Shown: positions 44,988 to 56,400 of the stretch, piece after piece
Layout: each line of letters begins with the position of its first letter
Position numbering within the stretch: the first letter of the stretch is position 1
Assembly (NCBI GenBank): GCA_036245805.1
Contig: BTRK01000004.1
Location: 46,068,690 to 46,132,689 of the forward strand
From: Pristionchus mayeri
Taxonomy: Eukaryota > Nematoda > Chromadorea > Rhabditida > Neodiplogasteridae
DNA: 64,000 nucleotides
Direction: 5' to 3'
Position numbers and translations under genes: made by a program
The notes under the pieces: model-generated
Told to the model about the DNA's origin: nothing
Databases searched by the model: none
What the model saw: the letters and a program-made list of their open reading frames with translations, nothing else

Positions 44988-45803
44988 TCAGCGACGGCGA
45001 GAAAGGGGAGGAAGTCGAGGCGAGAGGAGAGGGAAGGCAATTTCCCTAATCCGGGAGCGAGGGGGGAGACGACCGCTCGCGACGGAGACAAAGACTAGGA
45101 TGACGTTCGTCGTCTTTTGGCTTCGGATGGCTTCGTTCGTCTTTTCATTCTGGGAGGGTACGTATCCACGAGGCGGTCTGTTCTTGTATCCGTCAGGCAA
45201 GGGGCGAGGGTTGCCACCAAATTTGTACAATTTTTCATCACGAATTCCATAGTAAAGTCCGTCCTTTTCACAGTTGTTCAGTTTGTACGCCTCAATTCTC
45301 GCCTTTTTCTCTAACTCGAGCTCATAGGGGCACAAGTCTCGTCTAATGTAATTTCCAGAGATCTTGGTTACGGCATTAGGGCGTGCGGAACGGACAGCTG
45401 AGAGGAAAGCGTCACGCACCTTCTGGGAAGGCATTGAGAACTTCATAATTCGGTTCTTTCTGTCTCCTTTGACTTGGGGATGTCGGTGATGTTTGATATC
45501 TCCACTCGCCAGCGCCTGCGTCAGTTCAGGGATATTGAGCTCGGAGACGAGCTCCTCCACAGCTTTCTGATCCGCTTCTGCAGTTTCTGTAGGAGAGGCG
45601 CCCTCCTTGCGTCCGACCCATACGGCACGAGAGGCCTTGTCAGCGTACGTAGCAGCATCATTGAGAGCTTGCTTCACAGCCGTGTAGGCGGAGGAGGGGG
45701 AGGAGGAGGGAGGAGGAGGAGCTTGCTGGTTGAGGGCTTTCGCAAGCATCCCCTTCAGGTCACTGACTTCCTCTCTCAGAGCATTACACTCACATTTGGG
45801 CAT
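44988..45803 (-). CDS. Isolated LINE ORF1 (about 271 aa)
   Basis: Related to the copy 3 ORF1: it has the DIKHHRHP motif, YIRRDLCPYELELEKKAR and NPRPLPDGY. The first Met used here begins MPKCECNALREEV, but homologous-looking sequence continues upstream as ESLHVKLDG and EDAANKV, to about 45880. The start may therefore lie further 5', where short GGCCTACGAAG duplications disturb the frame. The C terminus is Arg/Pro-rich. No ORF2 follows directly; the 5' end of LINE copy 3 abuts it. It is probably the ORF1 of the element whose ORF2 is at 38266-41110. Confidence 0.7.
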   Translation of the reverse strand: MPKCECNALREEVSDLKGMLAKALNQQAPPPPSSSPSSAYTAVKQALNDAATYADKASRAVWVGRKEGASPTETAEADQKAVEELVSELNIPELTQALASGDIKHHRHPQVKGDRKNRIMKFSMPSQKVRDAFLSAVRSARPNAVTKISGNYIRRDLCPYELELEKKARIEAYKLNNCEKDGLYYGIRDEKLYKFGGNPRPLPDGYKNRPPRGYVPSQNEKTNEAIRSQKTTNVILVFVSVASGRLPPRSRIREIAFPLLSPRLPPLSRRR

Positions 45804-45975
45804 TCCATCAAGCTTGACATGCAGCGATTCGAGGAGCGAGATGACCTTGTTGGCCGCGTCTTCACTCTTGTTTCCCTTCGTAGGCCTTCGTAGGCTCCGT
45901 CATCGTAGAGAGGGCGAGAGGGGAGAGAGGGAGAGGAGAGAAATGAAAAATGCTCCTTTTGAAAATAAATTAATA

Positions 45976-47035
45976 CAGGGTGCGGAGAAAGTATGGAAAC
46001 AAAGTTTGAACTCAAATATTTCATCATTCCTGGAAACCTGTTAATACATGTTATAACAAGTTCTAGCTAATAATTCGGTGTTTTCAAGGCACACTTTAAA
46101 TTGTTTCCCCTAGTCATGGTTCGACCCCACCAGTTCCGGTAATCAATTATTGACCTTTGGACCACTGGAGAGAGACCAGCTGAAATCTCGAAGAAACTAC
46201 GTGTTTCCCGTCCAACCGTGTTCAAGACCATCCGCCGTTTCAAGGAGCTTGGCACGACTAAGGACTGTCCTAGAGTGGGCAGACCTAACTCCGCTGTCAC
46301 TCAGAAGAACACGAAAATCGCGCAGAAGCGAGTCGCACGCAATCCCGAGCGATCTATAAGGAAGATGGCCCGTGATCTCGGTATTGACGAGCATTCAGTG
46401 AGCAAGATCGTCCATTCTGGACTCATGCCCTACCCTTACAAGATGCGTAAGGGCCATGGTCTGACTGCCATTCACAAGGAAAAGAGACTGAAGAGATGTA
46501 AGAAGCTTCTGGCGTGGGCCGAACATCTCACGACTGTCTACTCGGATGAGAAGATGTTCTCGGTGGAGCAGGCTTTCAACAGTCAGAAAACGAGAGTGAC
46601 TGCTCAGTCTGCCCTGCAAGCCAATGCTAAGGCAAAACCGTCTCTCGAGTTTCCCACCCGCAGTCAGTGATGGTTTGGGCAGGAGTGTGTGCCACCGGCA
46701 AGACTCCCCTTATTTTCGTCCAGCCCGGTGTGAAGGTCGATAGGCACTACTACATCAAACAGATCCTGGAGAAGACTCTTCTTCCCTTGTCACAAGAACT
46801 CACTTTAGAAGGCATGAGACAAGATCGATAAGAAGTACCTTCGAGCCGTCGTCGAGTCAGTTCCTTCTCGTCTCAAGGCTGTCGTCAAGGCTAACAGAGG
46901 TCAAATCGAATAACCTCTCGTTGTTATGTTCCTAATATCTCTGATAAATTATGTGTACCGTTTCAAAAGTGTGCGATGGTTTTTTTAAGAAAATACATGG
47001 TTAAATATTTCTTGCCATACTTTCTCCGCACCATG
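45976..47035 (+). mobile_element. Tc1-like transposon, internally deleted
   Basis: The ends CA(G/T)GGTGCGGAGAAAGTATGG are inverted repeats, flanked by TA at 45974-45975 and 47036-47037. Length is 1060 bases, shorter than the usual 1.3-1.6 kb of the family. It carries a damaged transposase on the plus strand. Confidence 0.85.
46116..46913 (+). pseudogene. Tc1-like transposase, inactive
   Basis: The N-terminal paired-type helix-turn-helix is recognisable (AEISKKLRVSRPTVFKTIRR, then KDCPRVGRP), followed by IAQKRVARNPERSIRKMA and the first catalytic-region block YSDEKMFSV. Lesions: a TAA eight codons after the start (MVRPHQFR), a frameshift near 46665, and a deletion just after LSQELTLEGM. The deletion removes the block holding the second Asp and the last Asp/Glu of the DDE/D triad. 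The C-terminal IDKKYLRAVVESVPSRLKAV segment resumes afterwards and ends in a stop. Confidence 0.85.
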
Positions 47036-49350
47036 TAGATGTATCAGATATTTTATGGCTCCGAGCCTGCGGTCTTTCTTGAATCGACATCCTCCTTTCC
47101 GGCTGAATTCATTTCTACTTTGTTGTATTTTGTAAGCGACACAGTTTTCGATTTGCCTGACAGTGAACATGGGGTAGTATGAATGGTTTTGCAAGAAATA
47201 TTTCGCTTGTGCTTGCCCTCACACCGATTTGATCACCGATTGATAACGCAAAATGATGACAGCCGTTTCTTACGAGGCAATGCCTAATGTGGATTAGCCA
47301 GAAACTTTTTTTCTGACCCGGCACTCATGTGCTCAATGTATTTATGCCAGGGGTTTACCAACTCAAAAAACTCAAAAAGCGCTTACCAACTCAAAAATTC
47401 AAAGTGTTCCCTGTACTTGTATTATCTTTTATGTTCGTCTAAAAATATTAAATATCATTTTGGCATTTAAATGCAATTGCCGGCCTGTCAGGTATATTTT
47501 TGATTGTATATCGGTTTAATTTCGGGTGAATTTTTTGAAAAAAAATTAAATTCTTCCTTGCACTTTCATGCTTCGCTTAGTCTTGAAATAATTTGCGTTT
47601 TATCAGCAGTAATTAGATGATTTTCTAAGATATGCGTTTCTAAGATAATTTTTCTAAGACAAATCTATTTGACTAAACTATTTGACCAGTCATCTAATTA
47701 TTGTGAATGGGATTCCTCTCTATCTCTCTCCATTATCGATTCTGGCGGTCTTTTGATGAATGGTGACTGGAGGAGCGAAGTTACTTACCACTTCTAGTGA
47801 GACAGTAAGCCTTTGAGCTTTAGATTTTTTATTTAGTTATAGAATCGTTTGGAAATGGCGCAAATAATCGACGATCTGCTAAACAACGACAAGTTTATTG
47901 AAAACTTACCATTGTGAACATAGAGCCAACATGGGACTATGATTGAACTTTATGGTCTAAAGCCGGTACACAGAAAAACCTGGTATGACCATCAATTAAC
48001 AGTATTATGGGCGTATCCAATAGGATACTCTATGAATTGTAATTATCAAGGAAAGCGTTTTTATAGAAGGAAAAGTCACCGAAGACTTTTCCATTCCGGA
48101 TAGAGTTCTTCCGGCAGGACTGTATGCTTTAGGCTGCGTCAGGAACTTGGCATAGTCTGGTTCAAGAAAAAAACAATAATCACTCTATAGCAATGAAAAC
48201 ACTACCTTTGAATTCTGACACACCGCTATCCTTCCTTCAGATCAAATGTACAAGATGGGCACACCCGGCAACTTCTTCCAATAAACTGCTCAGTCACCCG
48301 TTTCATTAACTACTTATGCCACGTTACACTAAGGCAACCTGACAATTTTCGTCAACTGGAGTCTCACCGCTTGCAATCAATGGTCCTCCTCTTCAACGGT
48401 TCCCTGGCAATCTTCTGGGCGAAGCTGGAGTGGCCTCCTGCTTTGTTCGAGCTTGAACTGCAATTCAAAAATTGAAGATAGGCTCCCGCGCACAGGAGCA
48501 AATCTCAGTTCACAAGCTCACTTTCTGCCACACACTCAGATGACAGAAAGATCGCACAATGCAAGTCACACACACCCAGATGTGACTTGACGGACCACAC
48601 TTAGAGCCCGATTTAACGCCAACGGACAAGAAAGAAATAGATGATTCAAGATAACTCTGTGGCACCAAACCACTTCGGAAATTCGAGAATGCAAGCAATT
48701 GAATTAATCGAAACAAACTTTATAAAAGCCGAAGCTAAACAAGCAAAAACAACCGATAAAAACGATCTCTCAGAGAGAGAACAGACTGGTAAACAAAAAC
48801 AACTTTGACCAGGTGGAATACCGAAATCTGACTGATTGGCAGAACGACACAACGGACTGCTGGATTAATAACTTATCCCCAAACTATCTCGCCAATGATA
48901 TGAACGAATTTATTTCATATTGATATGTTAAAACAAAGCCGTAGAGAGATGAACGAATAAGGATTTTTTTCAAATTTTTGGACCAGGAATGAATAGATAC
49001 TGATCACAGCCTCAATCGTGAAAACTAATTGACCCGTTAAAACGCATATCTCCCTAACCGCCCGATTTAACTGTGTTTGATGCTCGTTTCGATTGCGCTG
49101 AATTAACCACGGCCCGATGAACTGCCTTGGCGATTCGGAGTGTCACCAGTATTATATGAGGCGAATCGCGAGATAATAGACCACGCCGCGGCGGTAGGAA
49201 ACAAATGTGTCCTATCTGCAACAAATTCAGGTATAAGTATTTCAAATGATGCTCTTTCAAACTGCGTCGTCAGAATTTTTTTAGCTATCGTCATCTTCGA
49301 GATTCAGAAGGCCAAACTTGGTACTATCACTTTTCGACATTCAAATCGGG
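47036..49350. other. Intergenic sequence before the satellite
   Basis: No supported gene. A plus-strand stretch at about 48605-48810 reads as protein-like in two adjacent frames (HLEPDLTPTDKKEIDDS and then GNSRMQAIELIETNFIKAEA). It may be a relic of a mobile element. GCGCTTACCAACTC-type short repeats occur near 47340-47400. Confidence 0.35.
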
Positions 49351-50457
49351 ACCATCAAAAATTTTTCGAGGAGCCATTTTCACTGATAGGGACCCAGTAA
49401 AAAGGAGAGATGATGAACATACCGTGTTTAACATTTGGCCTTAGAGCATGTAGCTCCATTTCAAAGAACACTCCGTGTATGCATCGAAAAAGACGATCAC
49501 TTTTCGAAAAACGAGCACTAGAAGCTTTCAAAATTTTTTCGAAGAGCCATGTTCGCTGATAGGGACCCAGTAAAAAGGAGAGATGATGAACATACCGTGT
49601 TTAACATTTGGCCTTTGAGCATGTAGCTCCATTTCGAAGAACACTCCTTGTATGCATCGAGAAAGGCGATCACTTTTCGAAAAAAAACGAGCACTAGAAG
49701 CTTTCAAAAATTTTTCGAAGAACCATGTTCGCTGATAGGGACCCAGTAAAAAGGAGAGATGATGAACATACCGTGTTTAACATTTGGCCTTAGAGCATGT
49801 AGCTCCATTTCAAAGAAGACTCCGTGTATGCATCGAGAAAGACGATAACTTTTCGAAAAACGAGCACTAGAAGCTTTCAAAAATTTTTCGAAGAGCCATG
49901 TTCGCTGATAGGGACCCAGTAAAAAGGAGAGATGATGAACATACCGTGTTTAACATTTGGCCTTTGAGCATGTAGCTCCATTTCAAAGAAGACTCCGTGT
50001 ATGCATCGAGAAAGACGATAACTTTTCGAAAAACGAGCACTAGAAGCTTTCAAAAATTTTTCGAAGAGCCATGTTCGCTGATAGGGACCCAGTAAAAAGG
50101 AGAGATGATGAACATACCGTGTTTAACATTTGGCCTTTGAGCATGTAGCTCCATTTCAAAGAAGACTCCGTGTATGCATCGAGAAAGACGATAACTTTTC
50201 GAAAAACGAGCACTAGAAGCTTTCAAAAATTTTTCGAAGAGCCATGTTCGCTGATAGGGACCCAGTAAAAAGGAGAGATGATGAACATACCGTGTTTAAC
50301 ATTTGGCCTTTGAGCATGTAGCTCCATTTCAAAGAACACTCCGTGTATGCATCGAGAAAGACGATCACTTTTCGAAAAACGAGCACTAGAAGCTTTCAAA
50401 AATTTTTCGAAGAGCCATTTTCACTGACTCCCAGTAAAAAGGAGAGATGATGAACAT
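49351..50457 (-). repeat. Satellite array, minus-oriented block (about 6 units)
   Basis: Six to seven monomers of about 172-174 bases read on the minus strand relative to the main array. Landmarks such as CGCTGATAGGGACCCAG recur every 173-174 bases. The first unit next to unique DNA is the most diverged (GAGGAGCCATTTTCACTGA). Confidence 0.95.
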
Positions 50458-53400
50458 AGCTATATGAAGCTACATGCTCTAAGGCCAAATGTTAAACACG
50501 GTATGTTTATCATCTCTCCTTTTTACTGGGTCCCTATCAGCGAACATGGTTCTTCGAAAAAATTCTGAAAGCTTCTAGTGCTCGTTTTTTTTCGAAAAGT
50601 GATCGCCTTTCTCGATGCATACAAAGATTGTTCTTTGCAATGGAGCTACATGCTCTAAGGCCAAATGTTAAACACGGTATGTTCATCATCTCTCCTTTTT
50701 ACTGGGTCCCTATCAGCGAACATGGTTCTTCGAAAAAATTCTGAAAGCTTCTAGTGCTCGTTTTTTTCGAAAAGTGATCGCCTTTCTCGATGCATACAAA
50801 GATTGTTCTTTGCAATGGAGCTACATGCTCTAAGGCCAAATGTTAAACACGGTATGTTCATCATCTCTCCTTTTTACTGGGTCCCTATCAGCGAACATGG
50901 TTCTTCGAAAAAATTTTGAAAACTTCTTTTGCTCGTTTTTTTTCGAAAAGTGATCGCCTTTCTCGATGCATACAAGGAGTGTTCTTTGAAATGGAGCTAC
51001 ATGCTCTAAAGCCAAATGTTAAACACGGTATGTTCATCATCTCTCCTTTTTACTGGGTCCCTATCAGCGAACATGGCTCTTCGAAAAAATTTTGAAAGCT
51101 TCTAGTGCTCGTTTTTTTCGAAAATTGATCGCCTTTCTCGATGCATACAAGGAGTGTTCTTTGAAATGGAGCTACATGCTCTAAAGCCAAATGTTAAACA
51201 CGGTATGTTCATCATCTCTCCTTTTACTGGGTCCCTATCAGCGAACATGGCTCTTCGAAAAATTTTAGAAAGCTTCTAGCGCTCGTTTTTCGAAAAGTGA
51301 TCGTCTTTCTCGATGCATACAAGGATTGTTCTTTGAAATGAAGCTACATGCTCTAAGGCCAAATGTTAAACACGGTATGTTCATCATCTCTCCTTTTTAC
51401 TGGGTCCCTATCAGCGAACATGGCTCTTCGAAAAAATTTTGAAAGCTTCTAGTGCTCGTTTTTTTTCGAAAATTGATCGCCTTTCTCGATGCATACAAGG
51501 AGTGTTCTTTGAAATGGAGCTACATGCTCTAAAGCCAAATGTTAAACACGGTATGTTCATCATCTCTCCTTTTACTGGGTCCCTATCAGCGAACATGGCT
51601 CTTCGAAAAAATTTTGAAAGCTTCTAGTGCTCGTTTTTTTTCGAAAATTGATCGCCTTTCTCGATGCATACAAGGAGTGTTCTTTGAAATGGAGCTACAT
51701 GCTCTAAAGCCAAATGTTAAACACGGTATGTTCATCATCTCTCCTTTTACTGGGTCCCTATCAGCGAACATGGCTCTTCGAAAAAATTTTGAAAGCTTCT
51801 ATTGCTCGTTTTTCGAAAAGTGATCGTCTTTCTCGATGCATACAAAGATTGTTCTTTGCAATGGAGCTACATGCTCTAAAGCCAAATGTTAAACACGGTA
51901 TGTTCATCATCTCTCCTTTTTACTGGGTCCCTATCAGCGAACATGGTTCTTCGAAAAAATTTTGAAAGCTTCTAGTGATCGCCTTTCTCGATGCATACAA
52001 GGAAAGTTCTTTGAAATGGAGCTACATGCTCTAAAGCCAAATGTTAAACACGGCATGTTCATCATCTCTCCTTTTTACTGGGTCCCTATCAGCGAACATG
52101 GCTCTTCGAAAAAATTTTGAAAGCTTCTAGTGCTCGTTTTTCGAAAAGTGATCGTCTTTCTCGATGCATACAAGGATTGTTCTTTGAAATGGAGCTACAT
52201 GCTCTAAAGCCAAATGTTAAACACGGTATGTTCATCATCTCTCCTTTTTACTGGGTCCCTATCAGCGAACATGGCTCTTCGAAAAAATTTTGAAAGCTTC
52301 TAGTGCTCGTTTTTCGAAAAGTGATCGCCTTTCTCGATGCATACAAGGAAAGTTCTTTGAAATGGAGCTACATGCTCTAAAGCCAAATGTTAAACACGGT
52401 ATGTTCATCATCTCTCCTTTTACTGGGTCCCTATCAGCGAACATGGCTCTTCGAAAAATTTTTGAAAGCTTCTAGTGCTGGTTTTTGGAAAAGTGATCGT
52501 CTTTCTCGATGTATACAAGGATTGTTCTTTGAAATGAAGCTACATGCTCTAAGGCCAAATGTTAAACACGGTATGTTCATCATCTCTCCTTTTACTGGGT
52601 CCCTATCAGCGAACATGGCTCTTCGAAAAATTTTAGAAAGCTTCTAGTGCTCGTTTTTCGAAAAGTGATCGTCTTTCTCGATGCATACAAGGATTGTTCT
52701 TTGAAATGAAGCTACATGCTCTAAAGCCAAATGTTAAACATGGTATGTTCATCATCTCTCCTTTTACTGGGTCCCTATCAGCGAACATGGCTCTTCGAAA
52801 AATTTTAGAAAGCTTCTAGTGCTCGTTTTTCGAAAAGTGATCGTCTTTCTCGATGCATACAAGGATTGTTCTTTGAAATGGAGCTACATGCTCTAAAGCC
52901 AAATGTTCAACACGGTATGTTCATCATCTCTCCTTTTACTGGGTCCCTATCAGCGAACATGGCTCTTCGAAAAAATTTTGAAAGCTTCTAGTGCTCGTTT
53001 TTTTTCGAAAATTGATCGCCTTTCTCGATGCATACAAGGAGTGTTCTTTGAAATGGAGCTACATGCTCTAAAGCCAAATGTTAAACACGGTATGTTCATC
53101 ATCTCTCCTTTTACTGGGTCCCTATCAGCGAACATGGCTCTTCGAAAAAATTTTGAAAGCTTCTATTGCTCGTTTTTCGAAAAGTGATCGTCTTTCTCGA
53201 TGCATACAAAGATTGTTCTTTGCAATGGAGCTACATGCTCTAAAGCCAAATGTTAAACACGGTATGTTCATCATCTCTCCTTTTTACTGGGTCCCTATCA
53301 GCGAACATGGTTCTTCGAAAAAATTTTGAAAGCTTCTAGTGATCGCCTTTCTCGATGCATACAAGGAAAGTTCTTTGAAATGGAGCTACATGCTCTAAAG

Positions 53401-56400
53401 CCAAATGTTAAACACGGCATGTTCATCATCTCTCCTTTTTACTGGGTCCCTATCAGCGAACATGGCTCTTCGAAAAAATTTTGAAAGCTTCTAGTGCTCG
53501 TTTTTCGAAAAGTGATCGCCTTTCTCGATGCATACAAGGAAAGTTCTTTGAAATGCAGCTACATGCTCTAAAGCCAAATGTTAAACACGGTATGTTCATC
53601 ATCTCTCCTTTTACTGGGTCCCTATCAGCGAACATGGCTCTTCGAAAAATTTTTGAAAGCTTCTAGTGCTGGTTTTTGGAAAAGTGATCGTCTTTCTCGA
53701 TGTATACAAGGATTGTTCTTTGAAATGAAGCTACATGCTCTAAGGCCAAATGTTAAACACGGTATGTTCATCATCTCTCCTTTTACTGGGTCCCTATCAG
53801 CGAACATGGCTCTTCGAAAAATTTTAGAAAGCTTCTAGTGCTCGTTTTTCGAAAAGTGATCGTCTTTCTCGATGCATACAAGGATTGTTCTTTGAAATGA
53901 AGCTACATGCTCTAAAGCCAAATGTTAAACATGGTATGTTCATCATCTCTCCTTTTACTGGGTCCCTATCAGCGAACATGGCTCTTCGAAAAATTTTAGA
54001 AAGCTTCTAGTGCTCGTTTTTCGAAAAGTGATCGTCTTTCTCGATGCATACAAGGATTGTTCTTTGAAATGGAGCTACATGCTCTAAAGCCAAATGTTCA
54101 ACACGGTATGTTCATCATCTCTCCTTTTTACTGGGTCCCTATCAGCGAACATGGCTCTTCGAAAAAATTTTGAAAGCTTCTAGTGCTCGTTTTTCGAAAA
54201 GTGATCGCCTTTCTCGATGCATACAAGGAAAGTTCTTTGAAATGGAGCTACATGCTCTAAAGCCAAATGTTAAACACGGTATGTTCATCATCTCTCCTTT
54301 TACTGGGTCCCTATCAGCGAACATGGCTCTTCGAAAAATTTTTGAAAGCTTCTAGTTCTGGTTTTTCGAAAAGTGATCGTCTTTCTCGATGCATACAAGG
54401 ATTGTTCTTTGAAATGAAGCTACATGCTCTAAGGCCAAATGTTAAACACGGTATGTTCATCATCTCTCCTTTTACTGGGTCCCTATCAGCGAACATGGCT
54501 CTTCGAAAAATTTTAGAAAGCTTCTAGTGCTCGTTTTTCGAAAAGTGATCGTCTTTCTCGATGCATACAAGGATTGTTCTTTGAAATGAAGCTACATGCT
54601 CTAAGGCCAAATGTTAAACACGGTATGTTCATCATCTCTCCTTTTACTGGGTCCCTATCAGCGAACATGGCTCTTCGAAAAATTTTAGAAAGCTTCTAGT
54701 GCTCGTTTTTCGAAAAGTGATCGTCTTTCTCGAAGCATACAAGGATTGTTCTTTGAAATGGAGCTACATGCTCTAAAGCCAAATGTTAAACACGGTATGT
54801 TCATCATCTCTCCTTTTACTGGGTCCCTATCAGCGAACATGACTCTTCGAAAAATTTTAGAAAGCTTCTAGTGCTCGTTTTTCGAAAAGTGATCGTCTTT
54901 CTCGATGCATACAAGGATTGTTCTTTGAAATGAAGCTACATGCTCTAAGGCCAAATGTTAAGCACGGTATGTTCATCATCTCTCCTTTTTACTGGGTCCC
55001 TATCAGCGAACATGGCTCTTCGAAAAAATTTTGAAAGCTTCTAGTGCTCGTTTTTTTTCGAAAATTGATCGCCTTTCTCGATGCATACAAGGAGTGTTCT
55101 TTGAAATGGAGCTACATGCTCTAAAGCCAAATGTTAAACACGGTATGTTCATCATCTCTCCTTTTACTGGGTCCCTATCAGCGAACATGGCTCTTCGAAA
55201 AAATTTTGAAAGCTTCTATTGCTCGTTTTTCGAAAAGTGATCGTCTTTCTCGATGCATACAAAGATTGTTCTTTGCAATGGAGCTACATGCTCTAAAGCC
55301 AAATGTTAAACACGGTATGTTCATCATCTCTCCTTTTTACTGGGTCCCTATCAGCGAACATGGTTCTTCGAAAAAATTTTGAAAGCTTCTAGTGATCGCC
55401 TTTCTCGATGCATACAAGGAAAGTTCTTTGAAATGGAGCTACATGCTCTAAAGCCAAATGTTAAACACGGCATGTTCATCATCTCTCCTTTTTACTGGGT
55501 CCCTATCAGCGAACATGACTCTTCGAAAAATTTTAGAAAGCTTCTAGTGCTCGTTTTTCGAAAAGTGATCGTCTTTCTCGATGCATACAAGGATTGTTCT
55601 TTGAAATGAAGCTACATGCTCTAAGGCCAAATGTTAAGCACGGTATGTTCATCATCTCTCCTTTTTACTGGGTCCCTATCAGCGAACATGGCTCTTCGAA
55701 AAAATTTTGAAAGCTTCTAGTGCTCGTTTTTTTTCGAAAATTGATCGCCTTTCTCGATGCATACAAGGAGTGTTCTTTGAAATGGAGCTACATGCTCTAA
55801 AGAGAAATGTTAAACACGGTATGTTCATCATCTCTCCTTTTACTGGGTCCCTATCAGCGAACATGGCTCTTCGAAAAAATTTTGAAAGCTTCTATTGCTC
55901 GTTTTTCGAAAAGTGATCGTCTTTCTCGATGCATACAAAGATTGTTCTTTGCAATGGAGCTACATGCTCTAAAGCCAAATGTTAAACACGGTATGTTCAT
56001 CATCTCTCCTTTTTACTGGGTCCCTATCAGCGAACATGGTTCTTCGAAAAAATTTTGAAAGCTTCTAGTGATCGCCTTTCTCGATGCATACAAGGAAAGT
56101 TCTTTGAAATGGAGCTACATGCTCTAAAGCCAAATGTTAAACACGGCATGTTCATCATCTCTCCTTTTTACTGGGTCCCTATCAGCGAACATGGCTCTTC
56201 GAAAAAATTTTGAAAGCTTCTAGTGCTCGTTTTTCGAAAAGTGATCGTCTTTCTCGATGCATACAAGGATTGTTCTTTGAAATGGAGCTACATGCTCTAA
56301 AGCCAAATGTTAAACACGGCATGTTCATCATCTCTCCTTTTTACTGGGTCCCTATCAGCGAACATGGTTCTTCGAAAAAATTTTGAAAGCTTCTAGTGAT

